Positions 16,527 through 25,063 of a stretch of DNA of 64,000 bases are shown here, one piece after another. Source of the DNA: Pseudomonas brenneri (GTDB lineage: Bacteria > Pseudomonadota > Gammaproteobacteria > Pseudomonadales > Pseudomonadaceae); assembly GCF_007858285.1 (NCBI RefSeq), contig NZ_VFIL01000019.1, positions 1 through 64,000 on the forward strand. Direction: 5' to 3'. The translations under genes were made by a program, and so were the position numbers. The first letter of the stretch is position 1. Every line of letters begins with the position of its first letter. The notes beneath the pieces were generated by a model, which worked only from the letters and a program-made list of their open reading frames with translations, was not told the DNA's origin and ran no database searches.

Positions 16527-17810
16527 ATGACTGATCGTCGTACGTTTCTCAAACAGGCCGGGATACTCGCCGCCGGCCTACCTCTGGGCACCGCTGTCCT
16601 GAATCAGCATGTATTGGCGAGCACTGCGACGCCCGTGCCCGAGGAAAAATGGGCGCAATTGCGCCAGTTGTTCACCCAAGACCCGGACTACATCCACTTT
16701 TCCAATTTCCTGGTCACCTCCCACCCCAAGCCCGTGCGCGATGCGATCGACCTGCACCGTGCACGAATCGACCGCAACCCCGGCCTGGCCATGGACTGGG
16801 ACTTGCAGGAAGCCTGGAAACGCGAAGCCCAGGTGCGTGACTGGGCGGGCCGTTACCTGCAAGCCAAACCGGGGCAGATTGCCTTGACCGGCAGCACCAC
16901 CGAAGGGCTGGCGATGATCTACGGCGGCATTCATGTGCGTCCGGACCAAGAGATTCTGACCACGGTTCACGAGCATTACTCCACCGAATTCACCCTCGAC
17001 TACCGGGTGAAAAAGGAAGGCACCCAAGTACGCAAGATCAAGCTATTCAAGGACGCCCACCGGATTTCGGTGGATGAAGTGCTCAGTGCGATCAAAAGCA
17101 ATATCCGCCCCAACACCCGGGTACTGGGCATGACCTGGGTGCAATCGGGCAGCGGCGTGAAACTGCCCATCGGCGAAATCGGCAAGCTGGTGGAAGAACT
17201 CAACCGCAGCCGCGACGAGAAAGACCGCATTCTCTACGTGGTCGACGGTGTACACGGCTTCGGCGTGGAAGACCTGAGTTTCCCGCAGATGCACTGCGAC
17301 TTTTTCATCGCCGGCACCCATAAATGGATGTTCGGACCACGTGGCACCGGGATCATCTGTGCCCGCTCCGAAGAGCTCAAGGACGTGACCCCGACGGTGC
17401 CGACCTTCTCCGAAGACACCAATTTTGCCACCACCATGTCACCTGGCGGCTACCACGCCTTCGAACATCGCTGGGCCTTGAACGAAGCCTTCAAGTTGCA
17501 CCTGCAACTGGGCAAAGCCGACGTGCAGACCCGTATCCATGGGCTCAACAGTTACTTGAAAGAGCGTCTGCTGGCCCATCCGCAGATCGAACTGGTGACG
17601 CCCACCAGCCCCGAACTTTCGGCAGGTTTCACCTTCTTCCGGGTCAAGGAACAAAGCAGTGACAAAGTGGCGGCCTACCTCATGGAAAACCGCGTGGTCA
17701 GCGACGCAGTACACCGTGACGCCGGCCCGGTGATCCGCACCGCACCGGGATTGCTGAATACCGAGAGCGAAGTCGATCGCTTCATGACCCTGCTTGGCAA
17801 AAAACTCTGA
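16527..17810 (+). CDS. pvdN: PvdN, periplasmic PLP-dependent enzyme of pyoverdine side-chain modification
   Basis: 427 residues, class-V aminotransferase fold, with a twin-arginine signal (DRRTFLKQAGILAAGLPLG). The PLP lysine is in FFIAGTHKWMFGPRGTG. PvdN converts the N-terminal glutamate of the pyoverdine chromophore side chain to the succinamide form after export of ferribactin to the periplasm. Second gene of pvdMNO, 40 bp before pvdO, with no promoter motif of its own seen. Confidence 0.95.
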   Translation: MTDRRTFLKQAGILAAGLPLGTAVLNQHVLASTATPVPEEKWAQLRQLFTQDPDYIHFSNFLVTSHPKPVRDAIDLHRARIDRNPGLAMDWDLQEAWKREAQVRDWAGRYLQAKPGQIALTGSTTEGLAMIYGGIHVRPDQEILTTVHEHYSTEFTLDYRVKKEGTQVRKIKLFKDAHRISVDEVLSAIKSNIRPNTRVLGMTWVQSGSGVKLPIGEIGKLVEELNRSRDEKDRILYVVDGVHGFGVEDLSFPQMHCDFFIAGTHKWMFGPRGTGIICARSEELKDVTPTVPTFSEDTNFATTMSPGGYHAFEHRWALNEAFKLHLQLGKADVQTRIHGLNSYLKERLLAHPQIELVTPTSPELSAGFTFFRVKEQSSDKVAAYLMENRVVSDAVHRDAGPVIRTAPGLLNTESEVDRFMTLLGKKL

Positions 17811-17850
17811 TACCGCCCTTGAGCGCTGACCTTTCCTATCGAGACGACTT

Positions 17851-18738
17851 ATGACTTGCACTCTCACCACCTCGACGCGTTCCCTCAAGCCCCTGGCAGC
17901 ACTGGTCGCAGCCCTGTGCCTGCTGCCAGGCCTGGCCGCAGCTGCCACCACAGCGCAGCAGCCAGGCAAGGTTTTCAAAGACTGCAAGGACTGCCCGGAA
18001 ATGGTCGTGTTGCCGGCAGGCACCTTCACCATGGGCACCCCGGACGATGAAATCGGCCACGAGCCTGACGAAAGCCCGCAGCACCCAGTGACCTTTGCCA
18101 AACCCTTCGCCATCAGCCGTTTCCAGGTACTGGCAGGTGAATTCAAGGCCTACCAGAATGAAACCGGCGCCCGCCTCAATGACTTCGATGTACGCCCCGG
18201 TCGCCGCTGCACCAATGGCAAGCCGAGCTACCCCCAGGAGTCACAGCAACCTGCGGTGTGCATGAACCTGGCCGAAGCCCAGGCTTATATTGCCTGGCTG
18301 TCGAACAAGACCGGCAAGCAGTACCGCCTGGTAAGCGAAGCCGTGCGCGAGTACGCCGCTCGTGGCGGCAACCCAGGCCCGTTTCCGTTCCCGTTCGATG
18401 AAGGCAAGAACTATCAGATCTCCAAACACGCCAACACTTACGGCCCGACCGATGGCTATACCTACACCAACCCGGCCAAGGCCTTCGCACCTAATGCCTT
18501 TGGTGTCTACAACATGCACGGCAACGTCTCCGAGTGGGTTGCCGACTGCTATCACCCAAACTACGTCGGCGCCCCTGCTGACGGCAGTGCCTGGGTCGAG
18601 AAGAGTTGTGAGCTGCAAAGCATTCGCGGCAACGACTACCTTGAAGCACCGGTCTTCTCGCGCTCCGGCAACCGCAACAACATGTACCCCAACGAGAGCG
18701 GCGACTGGTTGGGCTTTCGCGTAGAACGCGACCTCTGA
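17851..18738 (+). CDS. pvdO: PvdO, FGE-sulfatase-fold pyoverdine maturation enzyme
   Basis: 295 residues, Sec-type signal (LAALVAALCLLPGLAAA) and a formylglycine-generating-enzyme (SUMF1-like) domain: MVVLPAGTFTMGTP at the start, NMHGNVSEWVADCY and WLGFRVERDL at the end. PvdO carries out the last oxidation from dihydropyoverdine to pyoverdine in the periplasm. Several cysteines are visible (KDCKDC, RRCTN, VCMN, ADCYH, KSCEL). Last gene of pvdMNO; a strong hairpin terminator follows at 18749. Confidence 0.95.
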   Translation: MTCTLTTSTRSLKPLAALVAALCLLPGLAAAATTAQQPGKVFKDCKDCPEMVVLPAGTFTMGTPDDEIGHEPDESPQHPVTFAKPFAISRFQVLAGEFKAYQNETGARLNDFDVRPGRRCTNGKPSYPQESQQPAVCMNLAEAQAYIAWLSNKTGKQYRLVSEAVREYAARGGNPGPFPFPFDEGKNYQISKHANTYGPTDGYTYTNPAKAFAPNAFGVYNMHGNVSEWVADCYHPNYVGAPADGSAWVEKSCELQSIRGNDYLEAPVFSRSGNRNNMYPNESGDWLGFRVERDL

Positions 18739-18748
18739 TCCTGCCACC

Positions 18749-18773
18749 GGACCGCGGCCTTTTGCGGTCCTTT
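18749..18773 (+). terminator. intrinsic terminator of pvdMNO
   Basis: A 7-bp stem (GGACCGC / GCGGTCC) with an 8-base loop, followed by TTTAAAT, 10 bp after the pvdO stop. Its tail overlaps the -35 of the pvdE promoter. Confidence 0.7.
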
Positions 18774-18796
18774 AAATAAACCGCCAGGCCATTCGT
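18773..18796 (+). promoter_or_regulatory. PvdS iron-starvation box for pvdE
   Basis: Exact TAAAT-N16-CGT (TAAAT 18773-18777, CGT 18794-18796), 46 bp before the pvdE ATG and immediately after the pvdMNO terminator. Confidence 0.88.
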
Positions 18797-18842
18797 TTTG
18801 GTTATTAGCGGCCCTATTTTCTTCTCCTGGCAGGAAACCTCC

Positions 18843-20492
18843 ATGAACAAGCCAACACGCGGGGCAATCAAAGAATTGCTCGCTCTGCTCAAGCCCTTCC
18901 GCCTGATCGTCTGCGTCTCCATCGTGCTCGGCATGATCGGCGGCCTGAGCGTGACCGTGTTGCTAGCCACCATCAACAATGCCCTGCATGCCCCCGAAGG
19001 CCTGACCCAGACCGTCATCGCCGTGTTCGCCGGCCTATGCCTGCTGGCGCTGGCCAGTTCAATCCTCTCGGACATCGGTACTAACTATGTGGGCCAGCAC
19101 ATCATTGCCAGGCTGCGTAAAGAGCTGGGAGAAAAGGTCCTGTCGACCCCCATCGAGCAGATTGAGCGCTATCGCACTCACCGCTTGATTCCGGTACTGA
19201 CCCATGACGTCGACACCATCAGCGACTTTGCCTTTGCCTTCGCCCCGCTGGCGATTTCCCTGACGGTGGTCCTGGGTTGCCTGGGTTACCTGGCGATGTT
19301 GTCGTGGCCGATGTTTGTGATGATTCTGATCGCTATCGGCATCGGCAGCGTGGTCCAGTCGATTGCCCGGGCCCGTGGCATCAAGGGTTTCATCGCCGCA
19401 CGCGAAGCCGAAGACGAACTGCAAAAACATTACAACGCGATTGCCGAAGGGGCCAAGGAACTGCGCATTCACCGACCCCGCCGCCAGCGTATGTTCACCT
19501 TGGGGATCCAGCGTACCGCCAACTCCATTCGCGACACGCAGATCAGCTCAATCAACACCTTTATCATCGCCAAGAGCTTCGGTTCGATGCTGTTCTTTGT
19601 GGTCATCGGGCTGGCCCTGACCCTGCAATCGCAATGGCCAAGCACCGATAAGACGGTCATGAGCGGCTTTGTCCTGGTCCTGCTGTACATGAAAGGCCCG
19701 CTGGAACACCTGATCGGCACCTTACCGATCATCAGTCGCGCCCAGATCGCCTTCCGGCGCATCGCAGAACTGGGCGAACAGTTCTCGTCACCCGAGCCGC
19801 ACTTGCTGCTCAGCGACAAGGGCGCCCCTGCTACACCCGTAAAGACTCTGGAGCTGAACAATGTCAGCTACACGTTCCCGGCCGCCGAAGGCAGCGCACC
19901 CTTCCGTCTTGGCCCGGTGAACCTGAAGATCAACCAGGGCGATATCACCTTTATCGTCGGTGAAAATGGTTGCGGGAAAACCACGCTGATCAAATTGCTG
20001 CTGGGGCTGTATGCCCCGCAACAGGGGGACATCACCCTCAATGGCGCCACGATTGATGCGGCCAACCGCGACGACTACCGTCAATTATTCACCACGATTT
20101 TTGCCGACTACTACCTGTTCGATGACATTGTCCAGGGCGACCAACACATCCCGGACGATGCCAACCGTTACCTGGAACGCCTGGAAATCGCGCATAAGGT
20201 CAGCGTGCGCGACGGCAACTTCACCACCACCGATCTTTCCACCGGCCAGCGTAAACGCCTGGCGCTGGTCAACGCCTGGATGGAAGAGCGTCCGGTTCTG
20301 GTATTCGACGAATGGGCGGCCGATCAGGACCCGACCTTCCGCCGAATTTTCTACACCGAACTGCTGCCGGATCTCAAACGTCTGGGCAAGACGATCATCG
20401 TGATTTCCCATGATGACCGTTATTTCGATATCGCCGACCAACTGGTGCGCATGGAGAGCGGCCGGGTGATGACTCAGGCGCAACCCGCATGA
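18843..20492 (+). CDS. pvdE: PvdE, inner-membrane ABC exporter of ferribactin
   Basis: 549 residues, the family length. It is a half-transporter: an N-terminal transmembrane domain of about six helices (to about residue 320) and a C-terminal ATPase with Walker A GENGCGKTTLIK, signature LSTGQRKRLAL and Walker B VLVFDEWAADQDP, and the switch histidine in IVISHDDRYF. PvdE moves the acylated pyoverdine precursor into the periplasm for maturation by PvdP, PvdM, PvdN and PvdO. The ATG at 18843 follows GGCAGGAAACC. It has its own PvdS box. Confidence 0.96.
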   Translation: MNKPTRGAIKELLALLKPFRLIVCVSIVLGMIGGLSVTVLLATINNALHAPEGLTQTVIAVFAGLCLLALASSILSDIGTNYVGQHIIARLRKELGEKVLSTPIEQIERYRTHRLIPVLTHDVDTISDFAFAFAPLAISLTVVLGCLGYLAMLSWPMFVMILIAIGIGSVVQSIARARGIKGFIAAREAEDELQKHYNAIAEGAKELRIHRPRRQRMFTLGIQRTANSIRDTQISSINTFIIAKSFGSMLFFVVIGLALTLQSQWPSTDKTVMSGFVLVLLYMKGPLEHLIGTLPIISRAQIAFRRIAELGEQFSSPEPHLLLSDKGAPATPVKTLELNNVSYTFPAAEGSAPFRLGPVNLKINQGDITFIVGENGCGKTTLIKLLLGLYAPQQGDITLNGATIDAANRDDYRQLFTTIFADYYLFDDIVQGDQHIPDDANRYLERLEIAHKVSVRDGNFTTTDLSTGQRKRLALVNAWMEERPVLVFDEWAADQDPTFRRIFYTELLPDLKRLGKTIIVISHDDRYFDIADQLVRMESGRVMTQAQPA

Positions 20493-20585
20493 CAACGACC
20501 TGAAAAAAGTTGTGCACGTCTTGCGATTTGCTTCACCCCAAACTTAAAAAAATAACTCTCTGCCCCTTACAGACTAGGTAAAAAA

Positions 20586-23075
20586 ATGACAAGGCCCGCT
20601 CTTCGACAAATGAACCCGTATGTCAAAGCCATTGTGATGTCTCACGCCCTGAGCAAGCATTTCTCCCTCACCACCCTGAGCCTGGCCATGGCCATGGCGC
20701 TGCCCCTGGCGGCACATGCGCAGGAGCAGGCGGTGAACTTCAATATCCCGCAGCAACCACTGGCCAATGCCTTGCAGACATTCGGCCAGCAGTCGTCGGT
20801 ACAGGTGCTGTACAGCCCGGATGATATTCAGGGGTTAAGCAGCACTCGCCTCAGCGGTACGTTCAGTGCGCAAGAGGGGCTGGCAAAGCTGTTGCAAAAT
20901 ACCGGCGTCAATTACAGCTTCCAGGGTAATGCCGTGAGCATCAGCCGCAAATCCGGGGATGCCCTGGAACTGGCTCCAACCAGTGTCGTGGGGCAAGCCG
21001 GCCTGGGCGTCAACACCGAAAACACCCGCTCCTACACCACCGGCGCGGTGACCATCGGCAAGAGCGAACGCAGCCTCAAAGAGATCCCGCAAACCGTTAC
21101 GGTGCTGACGGCCCAACGCATCAAGGATCAAAACATCACCACCCTCAACGACGTCTACGGCCTCGTTCCAGGGGTGGTCACCTACGGTGCCCTCAACGGC
21201 GACAACCAACCGTACGCCCGTGGCTTCGAGATCGACAACTTCCAGATCAACGGCATTCCGATCCCGGCCGGCACCAGCACCGGTATCACCTCGCTGAACT
21301 GGTCAGACCTGATCTCCTATGAGCGCGTGGAAGTCCTCAAGGGCTCGGCCGGGCTGTTCCAGGGTGCGGGTTCGCCAGGGGGTGCGATCAACCTGGTGCG
21401 CAAGCGCGCCAGCAGCGACTTCAAGCTGAGCACCGTGACCCAGGCCGGGACCTGGGACAACTACCGCCAGGAAGTCGATGTTCAGGGCGCACTCAACGAA
21501 GAAAAAACCCTGCGTGGCCGTCTGGCAACCTCCTACAACACGCGTCGTTATTTCTATGACGGTGGCAAGAGCAAACGGGCATCGACCTACGGCGTACTGG
21601 AATTCGACCTCAACCCGGATACCTTGCTGAGCGCCGGCTTCACTTATCAGAATGCCGATAACCGCTCGACCATGGACTGGGGCCTGCCGGGCTACAAGGA
21701 CGGTTCGAAGATCGACTTCAAACGCTCGACCAACCTCAGTTCGCCGTCGGACTATAACGACGTCGAGTCGACCCAGTACTTCTTCGAAGCCAAGCATCAG
21801 CTCAATGACGACTGGAAGGCCACCCTGGCCACCAACTACACCCGGTTCAACCTGGATGCCCTGTACAGCAACACCGGCGGCCAGATCGACCCGATCGACA
21901 ATTCAGGCGCCTACAACTGGGCCGAGGGCCGTGGCGAAAACAACTACCAGTACAACACCGATCTGTTCCTCAACGGCAACTTCGACATGCTGGGCCATCG
22001 CAGCGAAGCGATTCTGGGCGCCAATATCTCCCACAGCAAGCGGGTCGCCGGGCGTTATGACGTTACCAACTACAATGGGGCCTACGACTTCATCCCGGAT
22101 ATTCTGAATTTCACGCCCCCCAAATATGCCCGCACCAACAAGTACCGCACCACCACCTCGACCCTGGACCAGCAAGGCCTGTACGGTTCCCTGCGGGTCA
22201 ATGTGTTCGAGCCGCTGGACGTAATCGTCGGTGCGCGTGTCAGTTGGTTTGATTACAAGCAGGACCAGCGCAACGAACTGAACGGCCGGCACGTCAAGAG
22301 CGACATGCAGACCAACGCCAAGGTGGTGCCATTCTATGGCCTGGTCTATGCGCTGAACCCCAACTGGTCGACGTATGTCAGCTACGCGGAGATCTTCACC
22401 CCGCAACTTAACGTCGAAACCGTTGACGGCAGTGCCCTGACACCGCGCTCCGGTGATACCTACGAACTGGGCCTCAAAGGCGAGTTGTACGGCGGTACGC
22501 TGAACACCAACTTCGCCATCTTCCGCACCACCTACTCCGGCCTTGCCCAGCGCGATCCGAACCAGCCAACCACCTGCAATTGCTATGTGGCAGGGGGCAA
22601 AGTCCGCTCCCAAGGCTTTGAAGCCGAGATCACTGGCAAAGTCATGACCGGCCTGGAGCTGACCGCCGGCTACACCTACAACACCAGCGAGTACGTCAAT
22701 AACCCGAATAACCCGGACCTGGAAGGCACCACATTCCAGACGTCCATGCCCGAACACATGCTGCGTACCTGGGCCAACTATCAGTTGCAAGGTGAGTACT
22801 CGAAGTGGCAGATCGGCGCAGGCACGACCATCCAAAGCGGTGTTTATGGCCGCCATGTGGGTGGCAACGTCGGCAAAGGGATCAAGAATGAGACGGGTGG
22901 CTATGCCATCTACAACGCACGCATTGGCTACGACGTAAACAAGAACGTCAATCTGTCGGTCAATATCGAAAACATCTTTGACCGCACGTATTACTCACAG
23001 ACGGGCACCATCGAGAGCAACAGCTACTACGGCAACCCGCGCAACATGATGTTCACCATGCGCACCAACTTCTAA
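20586..23075 (+). CDS. fpvA: FpvA-type TonB-dependent ferripyoverdine receptor with signalling domain
   Basis: 829 residues. Signal sequence (LSLAMAMALPLAAHAQ), then an N-terminal STN signalling domain (about residues 50-117, FNIPQQPLANALQTFGQQS to the ISRKSG region), a plug domain (EIPQTVTVLTAQRI, GSAGLFQGAGSPGGAINLVRKR) and a C-terminal beta barrel ending in F. It imports ferripyoverdine across the outer membrane, and the STN domain signals to an anti-sigma factor (FpvR type) not in this window. The ATG at 20586 has TAGG upstream; Met at residue 9 or 18 would give a more usual signal length. I found no TAAAT-N16-CGT in the 93-bp gap after pvdE. Confidence 0.93.
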   Translation: MTRPALRQMNPYVKAIVMSHALSKHFSLTTLSLAMAMALPLAAHAQEQAVNFNIPQQPLANALQTFGQQSSVQVLYSPDDIQGLSSTRLSGTFSAQEGLAKLLQNTGVNYSFQGNAVSISRKSGDALELAPTSVVGQAGLGVNTENTRSYTTGAVTIGKSERSLKEIPQTVTVLTAQRIKDQNITTLNDVYGLVPGVVTYGALNGDNQPYARGFEIDNFQINGIPIPAGTSTGITSLNWSDLISYERVEVLKGSAGLFQGAGSPGGAINLVRKRASSDFKLSTVTQAGTWDNYRQEVDVQGALNEEKTLRGRLATSYNTRRYFYDGGKSKRASTYGVLEFDLNPDTLLSAGFTYQNADNRSTMDWGLPGYKDGSKIDFKRSTNLSSPSDYNDVESTQYFFEAKHQLNDDWKATLATNYTRFNLDALYSNTGGQIDPIDNSGAYNWAEGRGENNYQYNTDLFLNGNFDMLGHRSEAILGANISHSKRVAGRYDVTNYNGAYDFIPDILNFTPPKYARTNKYRTTTSTLDQQGLYGSLRVNVFEPLDVIVGARVSWFDYKQDQRNELNGRHVKSDMQTNAKVVPFYGLVYALNPNWSTYVSYAEIFTPQLNVETVDGSALTPRSGDTYELGLKGELYGGTLNTNFAIFRTTYSGLAQRDPNQPTTCNCYVAGGKVRSQGFEAEITGKVMTGLELTAGYTYNTSEYVNNPNNPDLEGTTFQTSMPEHMLRTWANYQLQGEYSKWQIGAGTTIQSGVYGRHVGGNVGKGIKNETGGYAIYNARIGYDVNKNVNLSVNIENIFDRTYYSQTGTIESNSYYGNPRNMMFTMRTNF

Positions 23076-23082
23076 GCACTCA

Positions 23083-23111
23083 CCCCGGACAGGCACCCTG
23101 CCTGTCCGGGG
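23083..23111. terminator. bidirectional terminator between fpvA and the MFS gene
   Basis: A perfect 13-bp stem (CCCCGGACAGGCA / TGCCTGTCCGGGG) with a CCC loop, 7 bp after fpvA and 22 bp past the convergent MFS stop. TTCCCTT follows on the plus strand. Confidence 0.8.
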
Positions 23112-23133
23112 TTCCCTTCCCGTTGCACACGTG

Positions 23134-24336
23134 TCACCCCGTGCAGGGCTGACTGTTCACTCCTGGACCCAGGCACCGCGCGCCCAGCAGCGCCGACACC
23201 AGCACCACCGCCCCCGCCACCAGCGCCACCCAGAACCCGCTGGGTGCACCGAAGCGGTCGATCATCCAACCAGAACTCGCTGCCCCCAGTGCCACGCCGA
23301 TACTCAAGCCGGTGATCAGCCACGTCATGCCTTCGGTCAGGCGACTGGCCGGCACGACTTTTTCCACCAGGGCCATGGACACAATCAGTGTTGGGGCAAA
23401 GAACAGCCCGGAGACGAATATCGCCAGCGACAACCCGAGAATATCCACCACCCACAACAACGGCAGCGTGGTCAGGGCCGTGGCCAGGCCGCAGAACAGG
23501 AACTGGCGGTGCAATGGCATCGTCAACCGCAGGGCACCGAAGGCCAACCCGGCCAGGCACGAGCCAATGGCATACACCGACAGCACGATACTGGCGGCAG
23601 CCGGCTGGCCCTGGTGCTCGGCAAACGCCACGCTGACGACGTCCACCACGCCAACGATAGTCCCCATGGCCATTAACAGCAGCATCAGCACCAACACTTT
23701 GGGGGAGGCGATCAACCAGCGCCCCTGAGGGCCATGATGCGCATGGACCGGTGGTTCGGTCTGTTTTTGCAGGACAAAGGTGCCGACCCCTGCCGCCAAC
23801 AGGATCGCCCCCACCAGCGGACCCGCCTCGGGAAACAGCAGCACGCTCAACCCCACCGACAACGGCGGCCCGAGGATAAAGCACACTTCATCAAGCACCG
23901 ACTCCAGGGCAAACGCGGTTTGCAGCTGCGGCTGGCCACGGTACAACTCGCTCCAGCGCGCCCGCACCATGGCCGACATACTGGGCATGCAGCCGGCCAT
24001 GGCGGCGAATACAAACAGCGTCCAGTCCGGCGCCTGCAGGCGGGTGCAGAGCAACAACAACAGCAACGCCCCGCCGCCTAGTGCGGCAGCCAATGGCAAC
24101 ACTCGCCCCTGGCCATAGCGGTCTACCAGCCGCGACACCTGAGGTGCGCAAAACGCCGTGGCCAAGGCAAAAGTCGCCGCCACCGCTCCGGCCAAGCCAT
24201 AGCCGCCACGGACCTGGGACAACATGGTTATCACGCCGATACCGGTCATGGAGATCGGCATACGCGCGAGCATGCCGGCCGCTACAAATGCCTTCGAACC
24301 TGGCGCCTGGAACAGCTCGGCGTAGGGGTTTGCCAT
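23134..24336 (-). CDS. MFS transporter, 12-helix drug/metabolite exporter type
   Basis: 400 residues, start at MANPYAELF (24336). It is rich in transmembrane helices of the major facilitator superfamily, with the loop-2 motif as DRYGQGRVLPL and repeats of hydrophobic segments to the C-terminus. The substrate is unknown. It is divergent from a TetR regulator; the two operator-like palindromes lie in the shared 142-bp region, so the regulator very probably represses it. Confidence 0.85.
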   Translation of the reverse strand: MANPYAELFQAPGSKAFVAAGMLARMPISMTGIGVITMLSQVRGGYGLAGAVAATFALATAFCAPQVSRLVDRYGQGRVLPLAAALGGGALLLLLLCTRLQAPDWTLFVFAAMAGCMPSMSAMVRARWSELYRGQPQLQTAFALESVLDEVCFILGPPLSVGLSVLLFPEAGPLVGAILLAAGVGTFVLQKQTEPPVHAHHGPQGRWLIASPKVLVLMLLLMAMGTIVGVVDVVSVAFAEHQGQPAAASIVLSVYAIGSCLAGLAFGALRLTMPLHRQFLFCGLATALTTLPLLWVVDILGLSLAIFVSGLFFAPTLIVSMALVEKVVPASRLTEGMTWLITGLSIGVALGAASSGWMIDRFGAPSGFWVALVAGAVVLVSALLGARCLGPGVNSQPCTG

Positions 24337-24398
24337 GGTGCGTGACCTCTTGCTGGGAGCCCTGGAGCTTGCTATTCGATGCAATCCGGGCAAAAGAT

Positions 24399-24411
24399 AT
24401 ACGGTGCGTAT
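24399..24411. promoter_or_regulatory. TetR operator half-site pair 1 (ATACG-NNN-CGTAT)
   Basis: Palindrome ATACGGTGCGTAT between the divergent MFS and tetR genes. It has the same outer sequence as the second palindrome, 32 bp away centre to centre (about three helical turns). Confidence 0.7.
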
Positions 24412-24428
24412 GTGACAAATCATGAGTA

Positions 24429-24445
24429 ACATACGCAGCGTATGT
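24429..24445. promoter_or_regulatory. TetR operator palindrome 2 (ACATACG-CAG-CGTATGT)
   Basis: Perfect 7+7 palindrome around CAG. It starts 33 bp before the tetR start and shares ATACG-NNN-CGTAT with the first site. Likely bound by the adjacent TetR protein as two dimers. Confidence 0.75.
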
Positions 24446-24478
24446 CAACCACTCACCCGCAGATAACGAGCGTTTCCC

Positions 24479-25063
24479 ATGAGCCGAGCCCGCGCCGAGA
24501 TGATCGAAGAAACCCGCGCCCGCCTGCTTGCCAGTGCCCGCCAGGCCTTTGCTACCCAAGGTTATGCCAATACGTCGATGGATGATTTCACCGCCCGCGC
24601 CGGCCTCACCCGAGGTGCGTTGTACCATCACTTTGGCGACAAAAAAGGCTTATTGGCCGCCGTGGTCGCGCAACTCGACCGCGAAATGGATGAGCGCCTG
24701 CAACAGATCAGTGACCAGGCCGACAACCCCTGGGACGGTTTTTGCGAGCGCTGCCGTGCCTATCTGCGTATGGCCCAGGACCCCGAGATCCAGCGCATTG
24801 TGCTGCAAGATACACCGGCGGTACTGGGCGAAAATGTGGGCGCCCAGCAGCAATGCATCGAATCACTGCGCGGCCTGCTGGAGGGGTTGATGCAAGCCGG
24901 GGTGATCGAACAGGCTCCCAGCCTGGCGCTGGCGCGGTTGATCAATGGCAGCCTGGTGGATACGGCGCAATGGATTGCCCACGATGCACAGCCGGATGAG
25001 CGCCTGGAGCAGGCGCTGCAAGGTCTGGATTTGCTGCTGCGGGGCTTGCAACCACGGCGCTAG
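24479..25063 (+). CDS. TetR/AcrR-family transcriptional repressor
   Basis: 194 residues. The N-terminal helix-turn-helix is clear (ASARQAFATQGYANTSMDDFTARAG, then LTRGALYHHFGDKKGL, residues about 18-63). The C-terminal ligand domain is of the common AcrR type. It lies between two exporter systems: divergent from an MFS gene and convergent with the DHA2 pump gene, with which its stop codon overlaps by 4 bp. The paired palindromes upstream suggest auto-repression and control of the divergent MFS gene. Confidence 0.92.
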   Translation: MSRARAEMIEETRARLLASARQAFATQGYANTSMDDFTARAGLTRGALYHHFGDKKGLLAAVVAQLDREMDERLQQISDQADNPWDGFCERCRAYLRMAQDPEIQRIVLQDTPAVLGENVGAQQQCIESLRGLLEGLMQAGVIEQAPSLALARLINGSLVDTAQWIAHDAQPDERLEQALQGLDLLLRGLQPRR

